From: Spirometra erinaceieuropaei
Lineage: Eukaryota > Platyhelminthes > Cestoda > Diphyllobothriidea > Diphyllobothriidae
Direction: 5' to 3'
Length of the DNA: 64,000 nt
Assembly: GCA_902702965.1 (NCBI GenBank)
Contig: CACRXP010000612.1
Span: 186,001-250,000 of the forward strand
A program made the translations under genes and the position numbers. The notes below the pieces were generated by a model. It made no database searches and was not told where the DNA came from. It worked only from the letters and a program-made list of their open reading frames with translations. Position 1 is the stretch's first letter, and each line of letters opens with the position of its first letter. Below, piece by piece: positions 22,600 to 35,419 of the stretch.

Positions 22600-25500
22600 T
22601 GACGTTCATAATTCTGTCAATTTTTTTAAAAAACGGCATTTCCAAAACAGCGCAATATCACCTTTTAACTTTTCAAATTCCCTCATTCGATTTTTTATTA
22701 AAAAAACATGGGATTCATGCATTGCCTTCTGTTGGCCAGGAATTAACAGAAAAGTAACCTGCTGTATATTCGGAGTAATGCATGTTTTAGTTTAGCCAAT
22801 ATTTCGTTCAGTAGATAAGAAGCTGCATCTGACTTCTGCCAAAAATTATGCCATTGTCTTTATGTAATCAAAACGCGTTTAGTAAAAAAAGATTACCCTC
22901 AAAGAATTTATAAAAATACAACGGAAATTAATTAAACAGTATTTACCAGCAGTCCCACAAATCTGCGCTTTAAATAATTACTCAAATAGACACAACAAGA
23001 ACATTTCGTCACCGAAAGGTAGCCTAAATGCATATCCGTCATATGCGGTCCCTCTTGGGTTGCCCTGGCAATTTCTCCGTCTCCTGATATACGCTGTGCC
23101 CTTTTTGCTTTCCGCTATTCTTTTTACTATGTGTTGTTTAAGTTACTCCTGGGGTGAATGCACTTGACAATTAACTTACCATTCTGCATCACTTATACCG
23201 TGATATATGTCCCAAACTCATCATTCGTGCTATTTATTTAGGCGTAGATGCCAATATGTTGTTAAGACATTTTGGAATCTATAATGTCAGCTATTTACAC
23301 CAAAAATGATTTAACGTTAGAGAGAGAGAGCTCCCAATCGAAACAATTACTCACTTCTTATTCGTACACGTTTAAAAAGGCTAAATATTGAGTTCTGAAA
23401 CCTAAAACAGAAGACAAATAAAAAAACCTACTTATTTCCTTGTTTATATAACACGCCTTTTAGGCATCAGCATTTAGACTGCATTGATAAGGCATATGTT
23501 TCTTTGAAATCTAAGTCGTTTTGGAATGTGCAACTTACCGTAGGTAATATTGACATGTTTTTATGTCTTGACTTTAGAGTGTGCAAACTAAAATAAAGAG
23601 GGAGTGCACAATTGCCGTCACAAGCTGAAAAAAAATAAACTTTTCCCAAACTAGTAGGAGTAAGCAGCAAACGTTAAGCACCGCTTCTCCTGCAATGACA
23701 AAATTCGCCTTCTTTATGCGAATCGTAATTTAAAATTTCGCTTCAATAATCACCATTAACTTCAACAGCCGCTCTAAGTACCCATCACTTGGTGCTCCAT
23801 AAAAATGTCTGCATGAATAATAGCTTCCTGCTGTTAGTTTTCGCCTAAACTGCAACGTGGCGTGGAATACCTTATGGTGTTGGCCGGTTAAAGAATACTT
23901 GGACTGTGGTTTGACCCCTTCTTATTGCAGAAAATGGGTTACAAACAAGATAATCCCAGAAAAACGCGCTTCTTAGTACGGAATTTTAAAAATAGTAAAA
24001 ACACGGATGCGATGGAAAAATATTTGCAAATAGCAATTTAATTATATTTAAAAAAGGATAAAAGCAAGGTCATTAATCGAACAGCTAGACAACCAAAGTA
24101 GTTCACTACCTAGCTGGTTAGAATGAAAACGGTTTCATTTGATTATTTTTACAATAAAGAAAATCTTCCACCGCAAAATCATACGCTGGTCTCCGTTGTG
24201 TTTTCGTTTAATATAAACCTAGATATGTAGTCCAAACCAACATACTTAACAAAATAGCAACCAAAGGCCACTGTTTTAGCAATTTATTTTAATAGGCTGT
24301 TTTGTTTTGAAAACACTGTTGACCACAACCTGTGTAAGTCATAAGTTTAATGAGTAAGTTGAAAAAAACAAAGTTTGTAGAGTACTTCCTACCACAACGT
24401 GGACTTCTCCAGTCAAAATGAACCCGACGATAATCGGAAATCACGTGGAGTGTTGATGATGACTGACAAATCTCTGTCAGCATCCAACTTCTTGGTATTC
24501 AACCCCACAAAATATTTATTTTTGCAGTGGCACCAATCCTAATCTGCAAAGGAATACTCCAGCATAAGCGGGAAACATAAGTATTACGCAATTCGTTTAC
24601 ATATCTCTACGAAAGTCTAGAAAATGTTGATCTCCTAGTTACTGACTTGCGACAAAGCTGAATTTGTTATTAAATCTTAAGCGATACACCCTTTAAGAAC
24701 GAATCAATCCATTTTCCTACATAGTTTTGCTCAGGCGCCTCCATCACTTTCCTTTGTCATGTGTCAGGTGACTTATGTCTCCTTAAATACATCACGTGCT
24801 TTTGGTGACAGCACAGTACATTATGTCTTAAGGTTTTCCGAAAGCGTCATCATACATTTACCAAGTTTCAGTGCCCTTGCTGGCTGTTCAGAAAACATTA
24901 GGTGTGCAATATATGCTTACCAAATCAAAGTCCCATGCATACGCAAAGTCTCTGCCTTTAAATGACTGTCGACAGTGAGCATGGTATTATTTACTTAAAG
25001 GTTAGAGCGGTAACTTTAATTTAAGCAATCGCAAATGTCCTTTGTATTAGAGGTTGTAAAAAATAAAATTACTTTGCCCATCTACGTTATTTTTGGCTTT
25101 ATACGGAAGAGGGTTTTGCAAAAATATAGACTAAAATCTCTTTTCATTAACGTATCCATTGCTTCCGATATTATTATATTATTTGAAGTCGTTTCACGAA
25201 CAAACAGGAGCTACGAAATGACTGTCATATGACTTTAAATAAATATGGCGTTGGACCAGCCGGCCAGAAAAGCTTATAAAAAGGAAAACTATGCAAATTA
25301 AAATACCAACTGCTGCTAGCACCGAAAATGTGGACGCATATGTGGTCAATTTTGCAATTCAGAAGTTGCCCACAGGTAGAATTTTTTCCGAAAATAACGC
25401 AAGTAATTGCTTGCTACTTTCTCTACTAATCCTAACATAATTTGCTTATTTATTCCTAGTGACAATGAACTAGGCAAGTCTTTCTTTGTTGATTTACTGA

Positions 25501-27730
25501 CCGCTACTGCAAACACCCCCAGAAAGGGACATCCTTAACTGGTCTTTTGCTAGTATTATGAACTTTGTGACACCAATAAACGACGTTTACGTTTAACACG
25601 TTACGCAATCATGTCACGGAATTTCAAAGCCGCATCATGCTGCAACTCTTAACACGTTTGAAAATGCAGCAAATCCATGCCGGGCTACAAAACTAACGGC
25701 GCCTGTTCACAGATAAAATCCATAATCTTCATAAAACAGGGCGAGTATTACCTTTTTACAGTAATATTTCTTCGCGATTACTCTCTTTTGGGCTAACGTA
25801 TACTGTTAAGCAATATAATAAACGGCATTGGCACAATCTGACTGTATAGGGTGTTTGGGTCAATACGCATAAAATGGAGTCTCCGAGTTTTGCTTTATAA
25901 GTATTTATAAGACCCAGTATGGGACTTAACTTTGGTCCATTAAAAGTGCGGCCCTTATTGAGTGCACATGGGTATTGCTAGTAAAACCATCGATAAATCA
26001 AATGGTACATATCAGATTGCCGGGTGCTTTAAGGGCATAGAAGATTAAAAATCGTTAGAAGCACAAAATTGTAACGCGACTAGATGTTGTTAGACCTCAT
26101 GTTCATTTTAGTTTTTAAATAATGTCAGCACACTTTTAAATGTTGGTTAATTTTCGGCAGGCTCGGGAAGATAAATATCAATGAAAATAACTAAATGCAT
26201 ACATATATGCCTATATGTTGTAAACTGTAGAATCAAAGTCATTACCACGCATAATGAACTACTTTATCCTGTAATATATTCCGCACCTTATCATCGATCT
26301 GCTCAAGACAAAGAAAATTCTACATTGGGTATCCCGCACGAAGAATGACCAACCTTTTGAAACTTCTTGACTACATATATGCATAACGATGTACATTTTA
26401 ACATTATATGTTAGAAACCCGAAAAATGGTATTTGAATGCTTAAAAACACTTTAACAATGGACTCTATATAGCTGTTTGTTTCTGCGTAGACAGATTTTC
26501 TAAACGATACGTTCATTCATTGTTGGCATAAACTGCGTCTGCCAATTCAGCTGCACTTATCGTTCAGTATTTGGGCATGTTACAGTTCAATAAAACGTCT
26601 TTTCTTAGGCGTCGCTTTTAGGGTTTAAAACTGAGAAATGTAAAAAAACTGCTAAATATATTGAGGCAGCAGAGAGTTACTTTTGAATTATTTCAGGCCG
26701 GGTATGTATTATTACTAACTAGACAATTTCACGTTCGCACTGTATTTGTCTATGGTGTCTGTCGCTTTATGATGGTACTCTGAAGAGTCTTCAATGATGC
26801 AAATATTACTGCATTTTAGGCATCCAGGAGTGTAGCGCAATCATAAAAATAGCAATCATAAAATAGCAGGAGCACTGATAAAACTTCAGCAAAACCACCG
26901 GGATGCCAAAGCCATATTAATTCCTATTACTCGTAACATCTCACGAGTTACATATTCTGAATACCGCCAAATCCGTACGTGCTATTAACACAACTCTCTG
27001 CATAAGGCTAGAAAGTGAGAACGATTTCTCAGGACTAAGTGATTGGCTAGAGAGTTGCATTTAAATCTGAGCATTCGGGTGTTATCTGATTGGTCGAGCA
27101 GAGCAGTAGAAAGTTATTAACATAAAGTGCGAATTTAAACCTGAAAAATTTTGATGGTTGTTGCTGCAGTAGGCGGGCAGGTGGACGACTTTTTTTAAAA
27201 TGTCAAAATGCAAATTAACTTAATTTCCGTTGTTATTAAAACTCTACGTTTTCTCTTTTGAATTTGAATTAAAAAGAGGAATCCGGTTTAAAAACAACGG
27301 GTTTAAATTCGCATTTCTGCAAATGAAAGGTGTCATCCAGACGTTAAACTGAAAAGGAATGCTTTTAGGAAATCCGACATGGTGCGTGTCCTAAATGAAT
27401 ACTATTCACAGGTGATTGCAGTGTATGGCGCAATCGAATGGCATCCGTCTGTAACCTGCATTGCTTTTTAAGTGTGCTCCCTAAGATAATCCTATATTTG
27501 GTGTCAATACAATCTGCTGAACAAAAAGCACACCTTGTGGGTAAACCATGCACTATGCTACTTTATGATTTCTCAACATAAAGCAAAAAATCACGGTCCT
27601 CTTGAGCAATAAAGATTTTTAGACCAGGCATATAAAAATTGTAACTGAATCAAAAACAGCGTTAAAAAGCTTTTTGAAATGATTCCTCATATGCCACTAT
27701 TATATTCACTCATGAATTCTGTTCTACTCA
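22600..27730. other. Long AT-rich stretch without a recognised gene
   Basis: Open frames here are all under 86 codons and none has a recognisable motif. I see no tRNA fold or clear inverted-repeat copy. A short GA run lies near 23322-23332. This may be ordinary intron or intergenic sequence, or ancient repeats too decayed to recognise by eye. Confidence 0.3.
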
Positions 27731-27739
27731 AAGGCATAT

Positions 27740-28600
27740 GCTGTAGAGGTGGTTACTCATAGAATGTTAAACAAAATAATCCATAATCCTTTGAGAATGG
27801 AGTTTCTAGTGAATCCCGGAATTTAAACTAGCGTTTTTTCGGCCGCCAGCGAAAAATATTCACCCTGGAACAAAAACAGCAAAAATGCTGAGCATTTGTC
27901 TCACTGATTTTTACCTGATCACAAATTCAATTTTATTTTCTAACAAACGGGTGGACAATATTAGATGTTTTTTTATTGAGTGGGGAATTATGTCTTGTTT
28001 TGCCATCTATATCTGGCGGTAGGTTATTGTTAGGTTTAGCATAGTTACTAATTGCCGAATAATTTTTGACTCGACCTGCCGTTAAACGTAGTTTTGAGGT
28101 TTCGGAACTACAATCTAAATATTTTCCGCACTCAGATAATCACACACTTTTACGGTTTTACGAATAAACCGCATAGGGCTCATAGAGATATTAGTAGTTT
28201 CGAGCCATGTTGCAAACTTTAGAAGCAACATACGTTTATGAACAAATATCTCAATGTTTTGTAATAACGCCTAATAAGAACCATTTTAAAATCAAAATTC
28301 TACCTCTACTTGAGTAGAAAATGTGATTAAAACCTTATGTTCTTTCAGCAACAAAATAATGAATATTTACTATATGTTTTTTATAAAATAAATTTAAATT
28401 TATGCAAACATTAAAAAAAGTAAGAATCATATAAACTTAGCAATCATTTTAACGATTTTATTTTACCAGGCTGCCCAAAAATAATATTTTAGGTATAATC
28501 CGCATGATGATTAGTATAACAACATCATTTAAGTAACCTCTTCGAGTCAAATGTGCATTTTGGAATTTTAACTAATATTTCAAGAGCTAGCATATCTGCT
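27740..28600. mobile_element. Decayed copy of the inverted-repeat MITE family
   Basis: Internal landmarks of the 53059-54048 element appear in the same order. These are 'attgccgaataatttttgac' near 28050, 'ttttttataaaataaattt' with 'aatttatgcaaac' near 28375-28410, and 'ggtataatccgcatgatgat' with 'tagtataacaacatcattta' near 28491-28535. A right terminal repeat remnant follows ('cattttggaattttaacta', near 28556-28575). The left end is poorly preserved ('actcatagaatgttaaac' near 27754). Boundaries are approximate. Confidence 0.55.
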
Positions 28601-31600
28601 GCAAGGGACTGTTACTTGTCTGCACAATAAATAAAGAACATGCCTTTTTGATCTACCTAGGAATCTGACGTGATAATTCTAACTTAATTTCGTATCTGTT
28701 TTCCAGTAGCATTTACTTCTTAACGTTTTTTTCTATGTTCATTCGGTCCTTTAAGCCTACTTCGGCTTACGTTTGTTTCTACATGCATAATATATATATA
28801 GGCTCCCAAGTGCAAGTTCAAATGCTAGGAAGGAACAAAAAGAGTGGTCACATAACGCCAATTTCAATTCATACAAGACATTTTTACTAATAATTTTAGT
28901 AGCATATTCAATGATTAACATAGTAAGGGTGAGACTTTTTGGAAGCTACAGACATAACGCGAAACTAACCGGGTTTAACGGAGTAACGTGGATGCGTAGA
29001 TTCAGGTTATTTCTGTAAAACGCAAATTTTGGCTTATCGATAAGTCAAGCACGTGTCTCGCCATCTGAAATTCTCACTCGGCGGGAACAACACTTTGTTC
29101 CTACGCGGGTGTCTGGAATTCGACTGATGTTTGCACCCCAAAAGAGAAAGACAGCATTTAATGTCCCAACGAGCAACCAATAACAGCTAAGGCCTTTTCA
29201 TGATATTCGTTCTGATTTAAGATCTGTGTTCTACGGAATATGTATATCGTCTGTGAAATCATGTTGTTGCTTCATAAATGCGGCTAGAGGAGATTTTGGC
29301 TGCGTTGTCATGTTCGTGTGTTAAAATCATTTGGACTCAGTTATTGCGCCTGTTTATGATTATAAAATCGAATGTCCTAGCAATAGTTCACATTCTGATT
29401 TCCTCACTTAGAAATAATGTGGTTAATTTGCAACGTCAACTGCCGAAAATTTTGAGCAAAAATCAGACAAAGATGAGTATCTTCGGCTTTCAGGCTGTTG
29501 AATGAGTATACCGGACGTACAACGTATTATGGGTGGCAAGTTGGACCGCATATTAGTGGAGATTAAAACAAGTTGGTGAACATGCATTTTCGATTACTCA
29601 TCATCAGGCCAAAAAAGTGGCTTAAAAATTGAAAATAGGAGACTTTTTGGGGTGTATAAATGACTCAAGACCTATAACACTCATCATTCTCACGTCACCC
29701 GCATGACAGGGTTGCGTTTTATGGTCTTTAAATCAACAATGGAGGGCAAGAGTTACATGGGCTATGAGTGATGTTTGTAAATCGGGTACGCGAAGCACAC
29801 ATCAATGCCATTAAAAGTTTTTGACGAGTCCAATGTTTGTCGGAGACCGGCACTGGCCACGGGAATCTGAGCACTCGTATCAATGCCTGCTGTGAACATT
29901 ACACTAGATTCACTAGCCTTACAGAAACTGCCTCGGCTGTAGCAAGACAAGCTTGCTGGTGTCTAGTATACAACCTAAATGCCTTCTTTGACATCAACTC
30001 GGTGATTCGTATCGACAGCATGTGCAAATTAAGAACCCAAAGTCGATTTGTAATTCACTTTTGTCTAGGAATTCGGTATGTGTATACGTACTTTCTTTTT
30101 AAAAGAAATTCTTTAAAATAGTTGGCCATTATAAATCAACTGGAAAAACCCCGCCGTTTAGCCCAATATTTTTAAAATTCTGTTCATGTTTTCGACAAAA
30201 ATACTACTATATGTTACTCTATAATTTAAATTTATAAAGGGCACTTTAAAAAAATGTACGAATTAGCTAAATCTTTGTGCAAGTAACCCGCTGCAAATTA
30301 ATACGCATGCATTTAGTTTATTCTGCTGCAAATATTTGCTATTGTTCTAACCATTACATCAAGGCGTGCCTTGTCACAATTTCCTGTACTTTGCTGAATT
30401 TCATATGATTTCTGATGGTCTCGGAGATCAAACTCTGCCATTAACGGCAATATAATGCATTATGCGCCGAAAACAGGCTAACGATGCCTTTTTATTTTTT
30501 TAAAACGGAAAAATTACTAGGTTAGATTGGCAGAAATTAGTAGTCTGGAATATCAGATTTTTCCATCTCATATTACGGAGCATTTTGGAAAAGCAGAGAG
30601 TTTATTTGCTCCAGCATGCTTGGTATGGCGCCAAATTCGCATTTTTCCGTAAAATGCGTCTTTGGTGCTCTTTGGCGGTGGGAGATGATATTCAGTCAAC
30701 ATGCAAAGAAATTTTCCGCGCAATTCGTTGTTTATTTTAGACATCGTATAAAAATATGATTTTTTTCTTCAAACAATGCCTGTCTTTTGTCGAAAAACAG
30801 TGGGAGATGCTCCCGCATAAAGTTCAGATCTGGTCTTCATTTCACTAGTTCCATTTATTTGCTGAAATAGCGTGACTGGGCACAGAAGACATCAGTACGT
30901 CACGACGAAAACGCCAGTTCACCGGATCTTGAGGTTTTAAAGAAAGGTTCGTGCAGTTCATTTCAGATGAGTGCATTTAACGTCTGTTTTTCCATTAAGG
31001 TATCTGCTGGCGAACAAAATATTTTCCTGTGGATAAAGACTCAAAAGCGGCATGAATTCACCTAACAATTAGAAAATATTCTCACAAATACTATCTGAGT
31101 AAAAACGACCAAACATCATTTTTTAAGTGCCGTCAAGAGACAATCCGGTTTTCTGTGGCATCTAAAAACTTTGGCGAGTTTTCATTAAAATTAGTGTACA
31201 TGTTATTTTGGACAATTGTGATTTAATATAGTTTGCAATTCTGACAAAGAAGGATCTACATAATCTGTCGATTTTCTTTTGTTTATCGTTAACTTGTAGC
31301 TTGTGTTTAAGCGTTGTCCACTTGCAACTAAAGTACATAAATTTAAATATATATTTTGCCACAAGCTAAAGTTTGGCAGTTTACCCGAATTTTGAACAAC
31401 GAAATGTCTCCGCGACGGAATATGCCAGCTAGCAGATAAGCTCATGCCCTCGACTAACGTCAAACGTGCTGATCCGTAGGGATGGGCGTGGCTTGGAGAA
31501 AAAGCAATTAATTATCAATGCCCAGAACAAAAAGCATGGCATTCAGGAGACGTCGTGGAAAGTACGTTTTAACAAAATAAAACGACGTTAACCAGACGAA

Positions 31601-33440
31601 AGGCAAAAAGGCGACGACTTAATAATATCATGAGGATAAAAGCAGCTTAGTTTGAAAAAGGAAAAAAGTAAATAAATATAACAAAGGATATTTTGACTGA
31701 AAAGTCAGCATCGGCAAACGGCTGATAACAAAAAACAAAAAAACGGTTTTCTCTTGAGACGGCGGAAAGTAATATCTTTTCTAATAACTGATAATAAAAT
31801 CGTTTGCCGGAAAACGTCTTATTATCTAGATACTAATACATCGCCAATGCTCCAACAACAGTTGTCTCTATTTAATGCAGGCTATATTTAATGCCAAAAC
31901 CAGGATAACCCAACTTTGACATAATCGACACTTCAAACGATTGATGACTCAAGAAATTGCAGTCGGGATATGACTAAATGATCATTGATTGGTGCACAGT
32001 CAATCAAAATTACTGGAAGGGGCAGAAGTGCATGCTCTAAATTTCGGATCCAAGTTTATCGGACCGAGTGCAGTCTTGCGCTGTCACCGAATGTTCGTCG
32101 GCAAGAACTTTGGTCTAATATTTCTGTGATGGCAATAGAGTTCCGGTTATTGCATTGTTTTAATAGCTAAAAGTACTGCATGCCTTCTCCTTTAAATAAA
32201 TAACAAGACTTTTTGATGTTCAGACCGTGTGTGGTTTTTGTAAATCCACTAGTGTTTGCCACAATGTTGCCATTAAGAGTCTGCTTCTTATCATCTGGGA
32301 CAGTTTGATAAAACTACTGTTCTTTCCTTTATACTTTTAGTTAAACATCGCAGACTGGTTTGTTTCTCTGCTTCTTTTTCTAACAAAAACGGTGAGGAAC
32401 CAAAACGCTCTGATAACTGACCTTTTCTGTCGGTCGAAGGTGCCTCCTATCAGTCCCACCTGATGCGTTTAATCTTTCAGAGATAATTCAATAATCAGAG
32501 TATGACGGACATCAGTAATTGCCTGCCAAAGCTCATTACATTTCTCCATCGGCTTTACAGACAACAGATATCTTAGATGTTATAGTGAATCGATAAAACT
32601 TTTACAAACCAACGCTGGCAAAGGTTTTAGCAACATGGTAGGTATTAACTGACGATTATTCGACTGTGCATTCAAAAGACAATTACCTTAATTTATATTT
32701 GTGTCATTAGAAATACTTATAAGAACCAGCTAATTTCGATATAAAATAGGCGATTATACTTGATAAGACTGTAACGTGGACACATGCTTGCAGTTTAGTA
32801 ATGGCCGTAATTCCATCGCCAATGATTGGCGTCAGATCTTGCAAGCAATTAATTGTTTCAACCTACTTAAATGTGTGTGAAGGCTCCCGAGCGTACAAAC
32901 GCGCTGCCTAGGATGTGCATCAAATGTTCGTGTCGTTTTCTGCACGCCTTAGGTTAAGGATTTGCCCACATAGTCCTTCGACTTGAAGGTCTGACAATAG
33001 TATTGCAATTCGCTAACCCTACGTTTGTCAGACCCGAAAAGGTGATTTATTCTACAAAAGACGCAACGACCATGACTGACGACTAAGTAGTTTGTGCAGA
33101 CTCCTGTACTCGGTTTTACTTATTCGGCTTCACTCTAACTGCTGGTAGCTGTGATCTCATCATTGACGTTAATGACTGGCAGAAGATACTCTAAACCGCC
33201 TGAGGCTTTTCTGGTCGTCAGTGCAGTTTGTATCGGCCTGTTTAGTCGCTACTAACTGAAGGCCTGTCCCAAGTCCTTCTCGATATAAGGATTTGCGTTG
33301 TACGCTCCATACTTGCCCCTGTCATTTATTGCGTGCATCATTTGACGACTCCGCCTAGTCTTTAAACGATTTTATAATTTAAAAAAATTATTTTTTGCGG
33401 AAATTTATTTTTCAGGATTTCCACCAATATTGCCTATATT
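28601..33440. other. Long AT-rich stretch without a recognised gene
   Basis: Only short unassigned open frames (60-94 codons). A stretch near 30190-30260 faintly resembles the right half of the MITE family but is too weak to call. No RNA gene is seen. Confidence 0.3.
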
Positions 33441-33442
33441 AA

Positions 33443-34350
33443 CGTTAGTTGACCTACAACATTAAATGTAACCTGAAATTACAAAATTTGGTCACAAGCT
33501 ATAATGGTAACCTTGGTAGTTTCTAATACTCGTTATCCAGAACTCGTTTGCTCTGCTCAAATGCCAACTGCAGTCGAACGGCCATCAGAGGCTGCGCATG
33601 GTAAAAATAATTGCTGGAATTATATGCACGTTCCATATTGATCCTCAGTGTCCTTATTTATCTCAAATATATTTTATTTAATACTTGTCTAAATCGTTTT
33701 TCTCCTGCACTTAGATGACGGCACACCATGTATCCCGAACATTCTGCACTTAAATCAGTTATCTACTTTAAGGTTCTTCATTTAAGTGTGGCTAAGACAG
33801 AAAAACGCCTATTCATGGTGTATCGTATTTTTCTGTTTCTGAATTCTGCTCATATATTATAAGACATAGTTTTCATTTACCTGGGAAAAGTAGAGTTTTG
33901 AAAACAATTTCCCAATAACAAACCAGCAGTTAAAACTTTCCTCACATGTAAAACACGTAGCATACAGTTAGGGAACTCAATGCGCATATGCTACCAAAAA
34001 TCAGCTTCTTAATTACTTTGAAAGTAAAAACGTAGTTTTAAACATAAGAATACCATTCTTTCAAGTGAAGTTTTATAACGACGGCTTTACCTACAAAGCC
34101 GGCATAAGAACACATTTAGGCATATCTTGTGTAAAATATATTTCATTTTATAGGGCCATCGGAAATCAGGACCAGAAAAGCGTTTACTACGTAAATACAT
34201 TTTTTGCCCATTTCAAAAGTCCGTATCGTGGTACGTTAAAGTACATTTGGATTATGTTTCAGAATACCAACCAACATAAATAATCCTCTCAGATTGAAAA
34301 AGTAATACGGTATTTAAGTTAAGATTTCATGATATTGGCCGTCAACGGCA
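33443..34350. mobile_element. Decayed copy of the inverted-repeat MITE family
   Basis: The left end reads 'gttagttgacc', then 'acattaaatgtaacctgaaatt', matching 'agtgacc' and 'catgaaatgttggctgaaatt' of the 53059 copy. Internal matches are 'ggtaaaaataattgctgg' with 'cacgttccatattgatcctc' (33600-33650) on the left, and 'taaaatatatttcatttta' with 'gggccatcggaaatcaggacc' (34132-34175) on the right. The right end is 'gatttcatgatattggcc' near 34323-34340. A small open frame at 34065-34283 lies wholly inside and is a shadow of the repeat. Confidence 0.6.
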
Positions 34351-34814
34351 TTCAAACTAATTGCTTAATCCCAAGTTGTTCAAAGATTGCAGTAGAAGGT
34401 GAGGACATTGGAAGGATAGAATGCAGTAATTACATGGCAAAAGCGTTACGGAAAGGCACGCATCACATGCATAACGATTTTCCCCCCCCTACTGCAGACA
34501 GCCATATTTGATTCGATTACGACTTGCCTAATCGACGCAAAATGTTGTTTCCCAGATTGCATCAGTTGAGCGCCAGTAATAACCGGGACACGATGAGGAA
34601 AAACTGACTGTCCACTACAATTTGGCTTTGGAGGAGAGTAAAATGTACACAGTGAATCCGAGACTTTAGACAGCACGATGGTTAAATGTTTTTTATACCG
34701 TAAGTGCAGTGTGTCTCATAGTGGATTGCTATGGCTAATCACTATCTTTACTTTGTCTTGCGAAATGCGAAATACAATTTAAAGTCAGTCCTCTGGTTTG
34801 TGCAAAATCTAACA

Positions 34815-34973
34815 TTCATTGATATTTTGGCAGATTTCGAATAATTCATATTGACTCAACTGTGAAAAACTCGGCGCCTCGGTGGGATTCGAACCCATGC
34901 AGTAAGGGGGAAGGCTTTAGTACAGCCAACGCTCTAACCACCTGAGCTACGAGGCCCCGCCGGACGACGCGAG
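34815..34973 (-). repeat. Direct repeat A, first copy, carrying a tRNA-like sequence
   Basis: This repeat recurs at 35119-35277 with an offset of 304 bases and few differences. It runs from 'ttcattgatattttggcag', through the tRNA-like sequence, to 'cgccggacgacgcgag'. Confidence 0.85.
34875..34956 (-). tRNA. tRNA-Ser-like sequence, anticodon ACT, probable pseudogene (copy 1)
   Basis: The minus strand folds as follows. The acceptor is GGCCTCG with CGAGGCG (first pair mismatched). The D arm is GCTC/GAGC with loop AGGTGGTTA. The anticodon arm is TGGCT with AGCCT (four of five pairs). The anticodon loop is GTACTAA, with T at position 33 and anticodon ACT. The variable region is about 13 bases, as in class II tRNAs. 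The T arm has the canonical loop TTCGAAT, with one A-C mismatch in its stem. The long variable region and the loop suggest tRNA-Ser descent, although serine AGY codons are normally read by anticodon GCT, so ACT is odd. The mismatches and its place in a repeat point to a SINE head or pseudogene rather than a working tRNA. Confidence 0.65.
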
Positions 34974-35113
34974 TTATATCACACTTGGGTCAAGTTACGC
35001 GTCCAACCTACTGCAACGTCTGAAATCCACCAAATCTGATACAGTAAGTTGACTGCCCAAGCAGGATTTCCTAAGTAATTCACCTAGAATCCACCAGATG
35101 ACTACTAGGCTCA
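34974..35113. repeat. Inverted repeat arm B (left)
   Basis: About 140 bases running from 'ttatatcacacttgggtc' to 'agatgactactaggct'. The reverse complement of nearly the whole stretch is found at 35278-35411. Confidence 0.85.
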
Positions 35114-35118
35114 CGTAA

Positions 35119-35277
35119 TTCATTAATATTTTGGCAGATTTTGAATAATTCATATTGACCCAACTGTGAAAAACTCGGCGCCTCGGTGGGATTCAGACCC
35201 ACGCAGTAAGTGGGAAGGCCTTAGTACAGCCAACGCTCTAACCACCTGAGCTACGAGGCCGCGCCGGACGACGCGAG
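35119..35277 (-). repeat. Direct repeat A, second copy
   Basis: Second copy of 34815-34973 in the same orientation. It lies between the two inverted arms B and B'. Confidence 0.85.
35179..35260 (-). tRNA. tRNA-Ser-like sequence, anticodon ACT, probable pseudogene (copy 2)
   Basis: Same layout as copy 1, with a complementary set of defects. The T stem is perfect (GTGGG/CCCAC) but the T loop is TCTGAAT instead of TTCGAAT, which damages the B box. The anticodon stem has TGGCT opposite GGCCT. The anticodon loop is again GTACTAA (ACT). The first acceptor pair is mismatched as in copy 1. Confidence 0.6.
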
Positions 35278-35411
35278 CCTAGTAGTCATCTGTTGGATTC
35301 TAGGTGAATTACTTAGAAACTCCTGCTTGGGCAGTCAACTTACTGTATCAGATTTGGTGGATTCCAGACGTTGCAGTAGGTTGGGCGGGTAACTTGACCC
35401 AAGTGTGATAA
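35278..35411. repeat. Inverted repeat arm B' (right)
   Basis: Reverse complement of 34974-35113 with few differences, running from 'cctagtagtcatctg' to 'cccaagtgtgataaaa'. It is bounded by 'gacgcgag' on the left and 'ctcgcgtc' on the right, an 8-base perfect inverted pair. Confidence 0.85.
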
Positions 35412-35419
35412 AACTCGCG

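Noticed and set aside
22586..22795. 69-codon plus-strand frame next to the Penelope element
   Set aside because: Low-complexity Phe/Lys-rich composition from AT-rich DNA. No domain.
30190..30330. Possible further MITE half
   Set aside because: Only a short AT-rich resemblance to the right arm. No terminal repeat could be found.
34065..34283. 72-codon plus-strand frame
   Set aside because: It lies inside a decayed inverted-repeat element copy and is not conserved in other copies.
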